A stretch of 64,000 nucleotides of DNA. Origin: Edaphochlamys debaryana (lineage: Eukaryota > Chlorophyta > Chlorophyceae > Chlamydomonadales). Each line of letters opens with the position of its first letter. Within the stretch, counting starts at the first letter, position 1. Below are positions 1 through 11,128 of the stretch, in pieces. A program made the translations under genes and the position numbers. The notes beneath the pieces were generated by a model. That model was not told where the DNA came from. It saw only the letters and a list, made by a program, of their open reading frames with translations, and ran no database searches. Location of the stretch: contig JAEHOE010000218.1 of assembly GCA_016858145.1 (NCBI GenBank), forward strand, positions 1-64,000, read 5' to 3'.

Positions 1-47
1 GCAATTCCCTCTTCGCCCCTCCTTGGCGCCACGGAGAGGACGGGGCG

Positions 48-3000
48 TTGGACGCGGGCCAACGCCCGTCTAAATGCCCAACAACGTCACGACCTGCAAA
101 CCCCACCGCCATCGAGACCTTGGGTCACAACAACAAGCGCCCCAACGTGTGCCCTGACGAAGCCCCCTCTCCTGCAGCAGAGGCACCGCCAGCCCAAGCT
201 CACGTGGCCATGATGACATCTGTCTGGGAGAATCCGCTCTTTGAGGAACCCGGACCTTCAGTTTTTCCCTCGCCGGTTTCTTCTGCCGACCTAGCAGCGT
301 GCTTGCGGTCCCCTGTCTCCGAAGGCGAGCAGGCATGGCTACAAGACGTGGTCATGACTGATGCCATACTGGATATCGCTGAAGCCCCTGACACGGCAAG
401 CGACGATACCACCCAGCGTAGGCCTTCGCCCCCTTCGCGGCCAACCAGTTCGCTCTTGAAAAAGAGGCCTTTGGAGTCTTCCACGTCGCAAGATGGAGCT
501 GACGACCTGCTTTGCTACTCTCTGCTCTCTCCGACACGCCCCCGTTGCCTGAGCAATGCCCAGTGGATGAAACCATTCACCAATCAAGGTCTGCCCACCT
601 GTCCATTGGAGCTGTACAACGATCACGTGAACAGATTGATTAATTGGGTTTCAAAGCAACACCCTGGTGCGGTTGGATCCCACTCGCACATGGACTTCGG
701 AGCAGGACGACACGATAGCCCTGCATCTGATGTTGGCGGCCAGCGACAGCGAATCCGCCCATTGGATGATGATGCCGAGTCTGTACGGCGATCTACCCTC
801 AGAGGAGCAAGTGGAGAGGGCCACCAAGCTCAAGAGGCGCGCTGAGCGCTCCTTGCGTTCGGCCTGGAAGGCGGGTGCTCAAGGTCAGTACCCAAAGTAT
901 CGCCAATGGCGTGAGGGCGGTGATGGATGCAGGTTGTGGACTTGCCCCGGTACTACCTTGGCGCTCGGAGTTGGAGCCCAGCTTCCCCAACGGCAAGGAT
1001 CCTTACCCTCTCACGGGCATTTCGCCTAAGGGAGTATGTGAGCATGTTTTGCCCCCGAGGGCCCCGTGGGGCCCAGCACCGTGGGCTACGGTTCCTCCCG
1101 GCGTCATGATGATGGGTTGGCGCAGCGGGCGGCTCCCCAGCGGGCAAGGGAAATGAGGGCAGCGCCCCTTCGCAGGGACCCGGTTTCCTCTGTCCCTGCC
1201 CGCAGCATTTCGTCAGGCCTTTGCTACCGGCATACTGGAGACGGCTTCAACCCTGGCCAAGATCTCTGCCCAAGGAGCCGGCCAGCAGCCTGAAAATGCC
1301 ACGCTAGGCATGCCGTTTGACCCCCTCTGGTCTCTCCCCCTTCCAGTTTTCCTGGGGGCAGTCAAACCCCATGTGAGCCCATTCGGCAACCCATCTCGCC
1401 ACGCTCCCAGCCCGCCGTGGGCCAACCTGCTCCAGGTCCAGCGCACACCAAGGGCTCAGGAGTGTCCCTGATGGGAGATCAAGCCCCTGGACCTGCGCCT
1501 GACGGCCCTGAATTGGACTATCAGCATCAGAACGACGCGCCGTGTTTCCTAACCGTGACACACAAGGAGGTGCAGAAGCTTCACGAACTGGCTCTGCATT
1601 TCGCCCGCCGCCACTTCGACGAAACTATGGCCGGTTTATGCGCTAGGAATAGCTCCCCCGCTGAAGGAGCATCCCGCGTCGCGGCAGCATCGCGAGGCGC
1701 ACGCCGATTACCCACCTCAAGCGCGGCGAGGCCCTTTGGGACATAGCCTTGCGACTTCGGGAAATTCTAAATCTTCCTTTCGTCACGGAAATTCGTGTTT
1801 GCTGAGTCTGAGTACCCGGCCCCGGCGACCGACGACGACAGCCTGAATCCAAGTACGCCTACCGCGAGCCACTTCATGACGCAAACCCAGCCTGCCAGAT
1901 GATGACCAACAACGCACCTTTGAGTCCTGTTCCCTCTGCCAGCGTCAAGCCCGCCAACGGCGTTTTGATGATCGCGCTTGGGCGGAGTTTAGGCAGCAGA
2001 TGGATGGCTGCCGCTGAAGCCGAGGCATTACGAGAATTAATGTCAACGCCTAGCGGTAGAAGGGAGACGCCGGATCAAGTGCGGCGACGGCAGGAGGATT
2101 TCGACCACAACGACGCCGCGCAACGAGCTCGCGGCGGCGGGCTGAGCGTACATTTATAGAATTAATCGGCAACAGGCGGGAGGAGCTTTTGCGAGCGGCG
2201 ACTTTCGACGCATCACTCGCCGTCGTACCGTCGCCGCGACCCCCTGCGGCGCAACCCTCTAGCATCGGTGGACTTAACGAAAAGCTCCAGTCGCTGCGAG
2301 GCCCACCTGCCCCCCGCTACACCCCGAGGAGCGGGCGTGGGTGGACAAGTATGTGACAAACAAGGTTGAGTGGGAGGTGGTGCAAAGGGCCGCCGCCCAA
2401 GCAGCCGACAATGAGGCAACAGTACCGTGTGCTTTTGGACTACGCTTCCCGGAGCTATCACCCGAACTACAGCAACAACGGTTGACCAAGATCTATGCCT
2501 ACCGTCGGGCCGCCGACAGTGCTATGGAGGTGGCGAGGCAGGCCATGAGCGTGGTCCTGCCCACCTTGCCTAGAATAATCATGGCGAGCCCACCTCAGAC
2601 CGACCCACAGGCCTCCGCCGTCGTGCAAGCTCCCGAGGCAGCTATGCTCCTCCCGATGACGTCTTGTGGCGGCGTAATGAGGGCAACAACGGCAAGTCCT
2701 GCCTCTGCCGCCCACCAGCGTCACCCCAGCTATTCGCGAGCTACCCGCGCCCTCGCCCGAAGACGAGGTGGCGGAGGCTTTGCTTCGTTTGGGTGGTATC
2801 AGCGAGGCTACCCCCATGCAATCAGATGGAGCCCATGTGTCTATGATGACACCTCCTGATAGCGTCTGGTCGGAGCCCACGTGGAGCGAGAACGGGCCTC
2901 TGACTCAACCCCTCGGCACGTCCCCAATTCCCAGCGGTGATGAGGAGGAGGGAAGGAAGGAGACACCTCAAGTGGCCGTCCTAGCCATGTGGCTGACCCC

Positions 3001-3590
3001 TCGCCCGCCCTGCGCGACTGGACCCTGTTCTCCTCATCCTCTCACACCTCCGTGTCTGCTTCTCGACCGCCCACCACGGGATCAGGTGCTCCACGGCTTG
3101 CAGCCCCACCAGTACGAGCGCAGCCAACCCCTTTTGCACAGCATACCCACGGTTACGAGTGATAACTTGAGTGCGCGTTGGCGGGAGTTAGGACCGAGAG
3201 GCGGAGCGTCGAGGGCGAGCAGCGTCCCCATCGTAACAGCTACTACTCCAGAAGTCCCCGGTCGACCTTACGGCCCGGAGCCGCGTCTCCTCCCGGCAAT
3301 GCCGAAGGCCGCGCCGGCCCCGACCCCGTTCGTCCCGAACCTTGAGTCTTTCCCTACGGACGCCCCTGGGCAGGACGAACCTGAAGAAGGACGACGTAAG
3401 GTGCGAAGGGCCCTGCGACAACCTGGAGCTCGCTGTGGGCCTCAATCCTGGCAATGCGGAGCCTACGGCAAGGGCCCCCTGGCCAACCTTGCCCCGCGCT
3501 CCTTCCCCAGCGGCGGACCCGTGTGCTGCGCGCGCTTCAGCTCCACATGTGGCTCTCGCGCCAACAGCCCATGGAGCGCCCGGCGCTAGG
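48..3590 (+). pseudogene. gag-like region of the gypsy element (frameshifted)
   Basis: A series of overlapping open stretches in different frames (48-845, 667-1,029, 875-1,156, 1,417-1,746, 1,899-2,159, 2,341-2,859, 2,768-3,589) upstream of the protease. Composition is proline-, serine- and charge-rich, with a basic/helical stretch near 790-890 (SEEQVERATKLKRRAERSLR). No CCHC zinc knuckle was seen. The frame of the first stretch is open from near the window edge and lacks an early ATG, so the true start may be outside. The assignment as gag rests on position before the protease, not on a recognised capsid motif. Confidence 0.55.
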
Positions 3591-3599
3591 ACCGTCAGC

Positions 3600-4030
3600 T
3601 CCTGCCGTTGAAACGTGGCACGACGTTCCTAACGTCTGGGTAGGGTTCAGCAGCCTTCCGCCAGGTGCTATATGGCCCGCCGTGGCGGACAGTGCAGCAC
3701 GCATTTCCGTCATCACCACCAGCACCCTGCGGCGCTTGCGCCACCGTAACCCTATCCTACCCGTCACGCGCCCGCTCAATAACGCGTCTGGTCACCCCAT
3801 TGACATCACCGGCAAGACCCGCCTTACAGTGCAACTGCCAAGGCTCGCGGTGGATGTGACTATGTATGTGGCCCGACGCCTGGCTTCTGATCTTATCCTG
3901 GGCTTGGACTGGCTTCACGCTGTACGAGCTGGCATAGATCTGGATCGGAATCTTTTGCACTACACTGATGATCAAGGGCGGAGAACGCACGTGGAGCTCT
4001 GGAGCGAGAGCGATCCAGCCTTATCAGCCA
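3600..4030 (+). pseudogene. Retropepsin-like aspartic protease domain of the gypsy element
   Basis: Within the open frame 3,454-4,167 there is a retropepsin-type fold signature: an active-site segment reading ADSAARISV followed about 70 residues later by the hydrophobic-hydrophobic-Gly segment LILGLDWL, which is typical of Ty3/gypsy proteases. The usual active-site triad is Asp-Ser/Thr-Gly; here the third residue is Ala (D-S-A), which would be expected to weaken or abolish activity. In a functional element the enzyme cleaves the Gag-Pol polyprotein. It sits directly upstream of the RT region, in the expected order. Confidence 0.7.
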
Positions 4031-4449
4031 GGGCCGACGTGTGCGTGCTCGGTACCCGAGGGTTTTGGCCCTTTCCCCCTGAAGAGTTGTGGGCGAGCCT
4101 ACTCCTGTCAACATCAAGCCAGCCCGCCAGCGTGACAACCGCCGTTTCCCCTCGTCCGGCCCTGTAACTGTGATTGTGCGACCTCCCCTCGAGCCTCCCC
4201 CTTACTCCGAGATCGAGTTCCTAACCCCTGCGGAGCATGTGGAAGAGGGCTCGAACCTTTTCAGAACAATCGATTGCTTTGAGGTCTCACCAGCACCCCG
4301 ATGAAGAGATGGCCCAACTGTTTGGCAGGCTGCATAAACCCGGAGCTTCCAGCGGCCGAGTGGGAACGCATCTACTCAGTGTTATACAAAACACTTCGAC
4401 ATGTTTGCCCGCAATTCCTTAGAACTGGGCCGAAACAACGTGGCAAACC

Positions 4450-5450
4450 CTCACCATCGACACGGGCGACGCCAAGCCTATATTTCGCCCGCCTCACCGC
4501 TTGTCTTACGCTGATAAGGCAACTCTGAATGAGGCTATTCAAGAGCTACTTAAGGCCGACATCATTGAACCTGCAGAATCACCGTGGAGCAGCCCGGTGT
4601 TCTGTGTCCGAGCCCCCAGGCAAGCCCCCCTCGCCTGGTGGCCTGACCTGCGAGCCCTCAACCAGGTGGTCAAGCCCATGCGTTTCCCCGTGGGCGTGCT
4701 TCGAGAGGTGCTCGACCAAGTGCTGCCTCCGCCAGGCGAGAGCCGTCCTGGTGCCAGTCTGGACGTACGGCATGGGTTCTTCGCCATACCCATCGATGAC
4801 CCTGCGAGCCGTGACAAAACCGCCCTTCCACACACCAGTGGCTGCTGGCGTTTTCAAGCGGATGGCCTATGGGCCTTAGCACGGCTCCGGCATGCTTCGT
4901 GAGCTTGCTGGTAAAAGCTTTAGCGCCCGTGCTAATTAATGGCGTATCCCGTGTACCTGGAACGGCGCCGAAGGTCACTCCACAGAGGCAGAAGAAGTCA
5001 ACGCACGATTAACGTCTCTGAGGGCCCCGCCGTACGACAGTGTCAAGTCACGAACGGTCAGTTACTGGGTCGATGACGTACTATCCGTACAAAAGGACTA
5101 CAACTCCCATGCTGATGCTTTGGAGCGGGTGATCGAGCTGTTTCGCCTATGTGGTTCTACGCATGTCAGCCATCAAAGGGCAAGTATGGCTACACGCAGC
5201 TGAAATGGCTCGGGTTCTCCATCGACTTCACCCAAGGCACCGTCGCTCTCGACCCAAGCACGTGCCACTATCGAGGCTTTCCCAGCTCCCCGAACCCGGC
5301 GGCATGTGCAAAGATTTTCTGGGCCTTTTGCTCCTTCTACCGGAGCTGGATCGCCGGTTTCTCTTCCATCGCCGCCCCATGATCCGCCTGCTCCGAAAGG
5401 ACACACCTTGGGAGTGGGGCCCTGAGCAACAGCAGAGTTTTTGAAACCCT
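4450..5450 (+). pseudogene. Reverse transcriptase domain of the gypsy element (frameshifted)
   Basis: The start of the RT is recognisable in the frame 4,501-4,902: ADIIEPAESPWSSPVFCV, then DLRALNQVVKP, then a DVRHGFFAIPIDD segment corresponding to catalytic motif A. The catalytic box is at 5,063-5,077 and reads Y-W-V-D-D, a variant of the usual Y-V/I-D-D with Trp after Tyr. The connection region follows in other frames (LKWLGFSIDFTQG; SFYRSWIAGFSSIAAP) around 5,150-5,400. At least three frame changes lie inside the domain, so it is not functional as it stands. Confidence 0.85.
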
Positions 5451-6090
5451 GCGTGACGCCCTAACCAGCTGGCCGGTCCTGCGGAGCCCTTCCTTCAAAG
5501 AAGGCATGCCATTTTACCTTGCCACCGACTACTCTGCTGAGGCCATGTCAGCCATCCTGCAGCAGAAAGACCCCAAAACCGGGAAGCTTTACGTCATCCA
5601 GTATGCTTCGCGGAGATGCTCCCCAACCGAGGCCAAGATGTCTTCTGGGGAAGGCGAGGTCCTAGCAGCCTGCTGGGGCATGCGTCATTTCCGGGCCTAC
5701 CTGCTCAACGCTCCCGATCCTTTTGTGTTGGTGAGCGACAGCCTATGTCTACGGTACGTGATGGGTGCCGGAGCTTCAGGCCAAGAAGCTCTCTCGTCTC
5801 GTCTCACCCGCATGGCAATCAAGATGAGTCAGTTCCGGTTTACTGTGGAGTATTCCCCGGGTCACAAGCACACAAATGCGGATGGGTTAAGCCGTCTTGC
5901 AGACCTTATGGGCGAACACAATGCAGCTCCCCCTGCAGAGCCCATTACTCCTGGCAACCCGCCGCCGGGATCTGACTCTGACGATGACGTCTGGATGGCG
6001 AGTGTGGACTGTTCCCCCTTCGCGCTCACCCGGGGTAGCGGCCGAGCTGTGGCCTACAAGCGACGAGGAAGTCTACACTGCCTTGTCTGA
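5450..6090 (+). pseudogene. RNase H domain and linker of the gypsy element
   Basis: The open frame 5,506-6,090 carries a Ty3-type RNase H: ATDYSAEAMSAILQQ (first catalytic Asp), SSGEGEVLAACWGMRHFRAYL (Glu), FVLVSDSLCLRYV (second Asp) and HKHTNADGLSRL (last Asp). These four acidic residues match the D-E-D-D arrangement that removes the RNA strand during reverse transcription. The domain itself looks intact; the flanking polyprotein does not. A low-complexity acidic linker follows in another frame to about 6,530. Confidence 0.85.
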
Positions 6091-6669
6091 GCGCCGTGCG
6101 ACAGTTCTCAGCAGCACGCCTACGTTTCCCCGTCCTGGTTTCCTATGGTCGCCCGATCACAAGCGGGTGACCCCAGGAGGTGACGCTTGGTATGTCGTGC
6201 TCCATGACACTCGTGCCCCGGCGGCCGAGGTGTTCATGGTAGGCAACGAAGGTGTCTCTGGTGTGATTCCCGCCGTTTCTCCCGGCCGCCGCGTGAGGTT
6301 CGCCATGGCTGCTGCGGCGCAGGTAGCACCAACGGCAACAGGCGACGGCGACGAGAATCTGGCGCCCGGTCAAGCCCCCGCGCCGCTGGCAATCGCAGCG
6401 GCCACGGGCAGCGAAGCTGGCCCCTCGGGCTCTCAGCCTCGCGTGACCTCTATTCCCCTGCTGATTGATTCTGACAGCGACATTACGGCCACGCCCTCAG
6501 AGTCTGCCGAGGAGGACAAGCACGGAGAGTGAGCCGAGGCAGCGACCAACCACCAGGCACGGGCACGGAGCCCGTTCGCATCTCGGGACGGTTGCGACGG
6601 TTCAATTCCCTGTTGGCGGACTTTGAAGAAGTGGACAGGATGCGGCAGGTAATCGAGGATAAGGACCCC

Positions 6670-6850
6670 GATCCTGAGTTCGTCTGCATGGTGTGCTCGA
6701 AGCCTATGCCCAGCCGCAGCATGCTGATCTGCGACGCCCCTGCATGCGGCAAGGGATGGCACCTCGAGTGCTTGCGGCCCCCCTCTTCCCCGCGTGCCAC
6801 GTGGCAAGTGGCTGTGCCCCATGCACGCCGCCGACTGGCCTGGCCGATAC
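6670..6850 (+). pseudogene. PHD-like zinc finger in the gypsy polyprotein (frameshifted)
   Basis: In the frame 6,529-6,873 the sequence shows CMVC, then LICD, then C in PACGKGWH, then LEC: spacing C-x2-C-x11-C-x4-C-x4-H-x2-C, as in a PHD finger, followed by the usual LRPP. The last zinc-ligand pair continues in another frame (6,794-7,408) as GKWLCPMH, with the conserved Trp before the Cys; the final ligand would be His instead of Cys. A frame change near 6,790 separates the two halves. PHD fingers usually read histone H3 tails; in a retrotransposon they may help target chromatin, which is inference here. The finger lies between RNase H and integrase, not at the integrase C terminus where chromodomains occur. 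Confidence 0.75.
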
Positions 6851-7059
6851 AAGGACGTGGCAGAGCGCCTTAACACAACTCCCGCCCAATCGCCCGTCAA
6901 CCTAGTCTCGGAGGACGAGGGCGGTGGGGCTGGACCTGCATCTCCCACACAGGGCCCCGAGGACCACAATGGGGGCCTGGATCTGGATTCCTCCGATCTA
7001 CGACAGTTCTCGTCCGACGGAGCTGAGGAGCTGGACGAGCGTGATGACATCATCGCAGG

Positions 7060-7330
7060 CCGGCGGCAATGTCCTGTGTGGGAGGATACGGCGCTGCTCA
7101 GCTACCTGAAAACAGAGCGGTTGGTAATTGACCCGGCCGTTCTAGGAAGCTCTGATGCGTTGGCTATAGCCGAAGAGGTGCAGCGCGTCAAGGCCAGGAG
7201 TGCGTTGTATGCTTACGAGGGCGACAAGCTTTATCGGCTACCCACAGAGCCGCACCAGTCGGCTCGTGAGGTGCCCCCGCCAGGCCAGCAACGAGCGCTG
7301 GCCCGCAGCCTCCACGAGTCTGGCGAAAGG
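7060..7330 (+). pseudogene. First copy of a pre-integrase module
   Basis: This stretch begins VWEDTALLSYLKTERL, continues with EEVQRVKAR, then YAYEGDKLYRLP, and ends near LARSLHESG. The same pattern recurs at about 7,470-7,730 immediately before the integrase core (VWLDEPVIEYIKTGKL; EVQRIRKRA; YSYDANQQQLL; IAQEMHAMGH). It therefore looks like a diverged duplication of the segment that carries the integrase N-terminal zinc module. The first copy keeps one His (SLHESG) but I see no matching Cys pair after it. Confidence 0.6.
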
Positions 7331-7469
7331 GCACAGCCCACGTCAGGCCCGTCTCCCCTGTTTGCCCCCCAAGAACAAGGACTGTTCCGACGAAGGCATG
7401 CCCGATGACACAACCGCCGCTACCGCCGACGCACCAGCTACCGGTCCAACAACTCCACAACGGCGCACC

Positions 7470-8600
7470 ACTAGTGTGTGGCTCGACGAGCCTGTCATCG
7501 AATACATCAAAACCGGCAAACTCAAGCTACCGTACGGCCTTCTGGATGAACGTGACCCGTTGAAAACTCTCACGAGAGGTGCAACGCATACGCAAAAGGG
7601 CAAAGCACTACTCTTACGATGCCAACCAACAACAACTACTGCGCGGCGGGCCCAATGGGCCTCGAGTGGTCCCACAGCCTGATCAATGCGTGCGTATAGC
7701 CCAGGAAATGCACGCAATGGGCCATCTGGGCGTGGACAAGACCCTGAGCTTGGTGTCAGCCCGCTATTGGTTCGAGCGCATGAGGCCCATATGCCGCGAG
7801 GTGGTGGCTTCATGTACGGCCTGCGCCGCCCAAAAGCAGATCCTTCTGCGCCGAACAGTGCTACGCCCGCTGCCTAATTCCCCCTTCAACTACCGCCTTC
7901 ACGCGGACCTGCAAGGCCGGTTCCGCAAGACTCCCAGCGGCAACGTATACCTGTTAGTCATCATCGACGCCTTTACCAAGTGGCCCGAGGCGATTCCTAT
8001 TCCCGACAAGCAGGCCACCACCGTGTTTCGCGCCATGCACGACACATGGTTCGCGAGGTACGGCGTCCCTACTGAGGTGGTCACTGACAGAGGCGCCGAG
8101 TTCGCTGGCTCCTTCCACTCCGGTCTCCGCACGTACCACGTCGTCCACCGCCGTACCGCAGCTTATGCGCCTACTGGCAACGGACTCTGCGAGGCGATGG
8201 GCGGACAGTGGTGAGTCAGCTGCGCACGCTGGCAACGGCAGAGGACCGGTGGGACGAGGTTTGTCAACGAGCGCTATGGGCCTATCGTGCTGCAGCCCAC
8301 CGATCCACCCGTGTCTCACCTGCTTTGGCCATGTTTGGGCGTGAGCTGCGTCTGCGGGGGGACCTACCTGAACCTCCAGCAGAGGCACCGGACCTTCACC
8401 CCGATGACGTTGCCATTGACTGGGAACCGGTGCCACTACCAGGAGCTGCAAGAGCGGAAGGACCATATGGACAAGGTGGCCGAGACCATTTTCGCCAACA
8501 ACGACAAGGCCAAGGCTCGACAGATGGTGGAGTACGAGAAGAAGCAGCACAAGACCACTGGGCGTCGTCGCAAAGCGGGGGGCAAGCGTGAACCCGCAGC
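7470..8600 (+). pseudogene. Integrase of the gypsy element
   Basis: The zinc-binding H2C2 module is visible (HAMGH, then CTACAAQK about 30 residues later). The rve core follows: HADLQG (first Asp), YLLVIIDAFTKWPEAIPIP, VVTDRGAEF (second Asp) and NGLCEAMG (catalytic Glu). The core is in the frame 7,579-8,214; after a shift near 8,205 it continues as WDEVCQRALWAYRAAAHRSTR and LAMFGREL, the typical end of Ty3 integrase cores. The D-D-E residues are all present, but the coding frame is broken, so this copy is dead. Confidence 0.9.
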
Positions 8601-9324
8601 AAGACCAGTGACGGATGAGGAGGCGGCCGCTGCGGAAACGGAAGGCAAGGACGTTACCCCTAGCCCCGGCAAAGTGCAAGGACGTGACGGCTTCCCTTCC
8701 AGTGGTGCTGCAGCCCAGGTAACACGTACCGAGCCCGTGGAGGTCGATGCCCCGCCAGCCAAGGCGACCGGGAGCCAGCCAGCGAGTCGAAGCGACCCCG
8801 GGTTGGCCCCAGATCCAGTTGCCCAAGCTCCAGTCGACACGGCGGCACCTGCGCCCATGGAAGAGGACGGGACGTGGACCGTGAACGATGATGAACTACC
8901 AGGATGCCCTCCCTTGCGCCCTGGTGAGTTTTGCTACATGAAGCGTGAGAAGGCCTGCAAGATGCAGCGCAAGGTCGAGGGGACCGTTCAAGTACTGCCA
9001 TTACAACGCCCAAGGGCAATTATGCGGTAGTGCAGGGCGCCGACGGCAAGAAGTTCGCCGTGGCCACTCATCGTCTTCTAGTCAACCCCAGCCACGGTGC
9101 CAAGCGTCCCCGACCTACCCGTTTCCGCGCCGGTGCCCACGGTGAAAGGGCCTGCGCAGGGCAGGACTGTCAAGACCCCGCCGGCACCAACCGACACGGT
9201 CACAGTTTCCGCCAACCGCGCTACCCAGCCTACACCTACACCGTCTAAAGGAGCTTTGAAGAAGTCTAAGAAAAGGAAGGAATTCCCTGGCGGTGAAGAC
9301 TCGCCGGGCATGGTGGATGATTAA
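8430..9324 (+). pseudogene. C-terminal tail of the gypsy polyprotein
   Basis: Open stretches 8,287-9,030 and 9,097-9,324, in different frames, follow the integrase core. The tail is charged (KKQHKTTGRRRKAGGKRE), then disordered and proline/alanine-rich, then carries LRPGEFCYMKREKACKMQ and, in another frame, VQGADGKKFAVATHRLLVNP, which resembles the small barrel that ends many Ty3 integrases. No chromodomain was recognised. The last frame stops at 9,322-9,324. Confidence 0.55.
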
Positions 9325-10480
9325 AATGTTTCGTCCGGAGGAGCTACGGGTGAGATCCTTACCATGAGGATTTCACAGGACATAAGCCATAAAAAAGAAT
9401 AGGGTTGATGGCATATCTGCACGGGGCGACAACCGAAGGCAGCGACCTGCACAAGCGGATTAGCCGCCTGGTCGAACCTTTTTTTCCCTTTCGTCTACGT
9501 CTACCTTGACCGCAACCTACCGGCTCGATGAAGGCGGCAAGGGTGCCGCCCGGTGTACCTGAGTGTAAATGGCTGCCAGCGCAGAAGGCGGTGCCGGACG
9601 CTAAACTCGGTGTCCGCTTGGGCTGTGCCGCCCACAAGTTCAAGCCAGCGCCAGTAACGAAGCTGGCCAAGCCATAAGCGCCGTAACAAAAAGCAAGGCT
9701 CGGCGCTCTCAAGGTTTTTTGGGTCAGGTCTTTTAAGCCCGCCTCTCGCTCCTAAGTGGTCCTACGCCGCTTGGGGTCGGGGGCGCGGGCCGCTAAGTTC
9801 AATAAGTGGCAACAGCAAGAAAAATGTTTCAGGCTCGCGCGCTACAGCACGACAACTACGTAAGGTCTACATCAACGGAGCAACAATGTCTAGAGTGTAC
9901 GTATATGCCTGGCGCTTGGGAAAGGCGCCATGGGCGGCCAACCTGCCCGACAGCAAGGGCTCGTTGGCGCGCAACAAGGGCTATCTCGGATCACGCTCGC
10001 GCCAGACGCTCGAGCCTCCAACCCAGCCTGTCCGATCATCAGTTTCTTATGGACTTGGAGATCGGGCCGGCAGGGCCTAGCTTGGGAACCTTCCTGGGGC
10101 AATGACAAACCCCGCAAGCATTCCCACGTCTTCAGCCGAAAGTGACTCACAACTCTGCTTCGAGGGAGTGCTCGTACCAAGCTGAGTTACCCAAACCGAG
10201 CGCAAGCCGAGGAGTGAGCGAGGTCACGGCACACGGCGGCCGTGCCCTGTCAAAGCGGCCTCGCACCCCCCTCGGGTTACCCGGCCCGCGGCCCGTTCCC
10301 TGCGCCCCACTCAACCGCTGGATTGTCCACGAAGGTATGGGATGCTGGACGGGCCGCGACGGGCAGTTGCTAGACCAAGGCAGGGCCCAGGAAATTGCCG
10401 GAAAGCGTCGAGCCAGCTGGCCTTCGATGAGTGCAGTTGGGCCAGGGTCCGGACCGTTTCGGGCCTGGCGTTCGCTGGGC
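9325..10480. other. Stretch with no supported gene
   Basis: Short open frames in all registers, no recognised domain, and no clear end of the gypsy element. It should contain the 3' LTR if the element is complete on the right, but I could not recognise its borders without the 5' copy for comparison. Confidence 0.5.
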
Positions 10481-10485
10481 GGAGA

Positions 10486-10491
10486 TATAAG
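10486..10491 (+). promoter_or_regulatory. Possible TATA box
   Basis: TATAAG in a GC-rich setting, followed about 25-30 bases later by a pyrimidine-rich stretch. A good splice donor (GTAAGT at 10,657) and the predicted gene at 11,129-13,432 lie downstream, so this may be that gene's promoter or an LTR promoter. Pattern only. Confidence 0.3.
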
Positions 10492-11128
10492 CCCAGCCCT
10501 CAGAGCGTTTGTTCAACACACTGCTCTCTCCGGACGCTGCTGCGTCCGTTTCTGGCTCTCTGACTCTCTTCGGCCCGTTTACGGTGCCGAAACAAGCTCT
10601 CCCACAGCTCTCTCACAGCCCAGCTCTTGCGCCTTCTCCGGGTTCAACAGCAGCAAGTAAGTGCCAGGAAAGCGGAGCCAGCACCACGGGTTGGCAGCAC
10701 AAGGGTTTTCGTCGAAGCCGAGCAGTCGCTGACCGCGGTCAAGTGCCTCGCTAATTCCCTGTGCGGAGACCCACGTGCGACAGATATGGACTACCCGTCC
10801 CTCGAGTATTGGGGCAGCAGCGACAAGGAGGTCGACAGTCCAGTAAGCGGAGGGCGAGCGGGCCGTATTCATAGTCCGTAGTCGGTTCGTGGCGGTCAAA
10901 GCGACCGGGTTACGTTTCAGCACTCACGTGCGAGCGCGGCAGCCAAGGCCCAACGGTTTGGGCCTCGCCGTCTTCGACCGGCCGCCCCGCCACGCTCTGC
11001 CCCGTCACCCCCAGGTTCTGTCGCCCCACCCCGCCGCTGCCATCAACGCCGACAACACCAACGGTCCGTGCGAGCTCACCGCTCCCCCTGTCGCACCGTC
11101 TGCGCCCCCGCCCGTCGCGGAGCCGCAG

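Larger units (their letters stand above)
1..9330 (+). mobile_element. Degenerate Ty3/gypsy LTR retrotransposon, left end outside window
   Basis: Fragments occur in the order gag-like, retropepsin, reverse transcriptase, RNase H, PHD-like finger, integrase, all on the plus strand. This order (integrase after RNase H) is diagnostic of Ty3/gypsy rather than copia. The reading frame changes many times (for example near 690, 4,900, 5,150, 6,790, 7,400, 8,205, 8,430 and 9,030), so this copy cannot make a polyprotein. The host genes in the same window read through dozens of exons without frame errors, so these breaks are probably real decay and not poor sequence. The last open stretch ends at 9,324. 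I could not identify a primer binding site, polypurine tract or a matching pair of LTRs; the 5' LTR would lie left of base 1. Confidence 0.9.

Noticed and set aside
1..9330. Sequencing errors as the cause of gypsy frameshifts
   Set aside because: More than 80 coding exons of the host genes in the same window keep frame, so a general indel error rate cannot explain the many breaks in this element.
9325..11000. 3' LTR of the gypsy element
   Set aside because: No TG...CA bounded segment could be matched to a 5' copy, which would lie outside the window; I did not assign borders.
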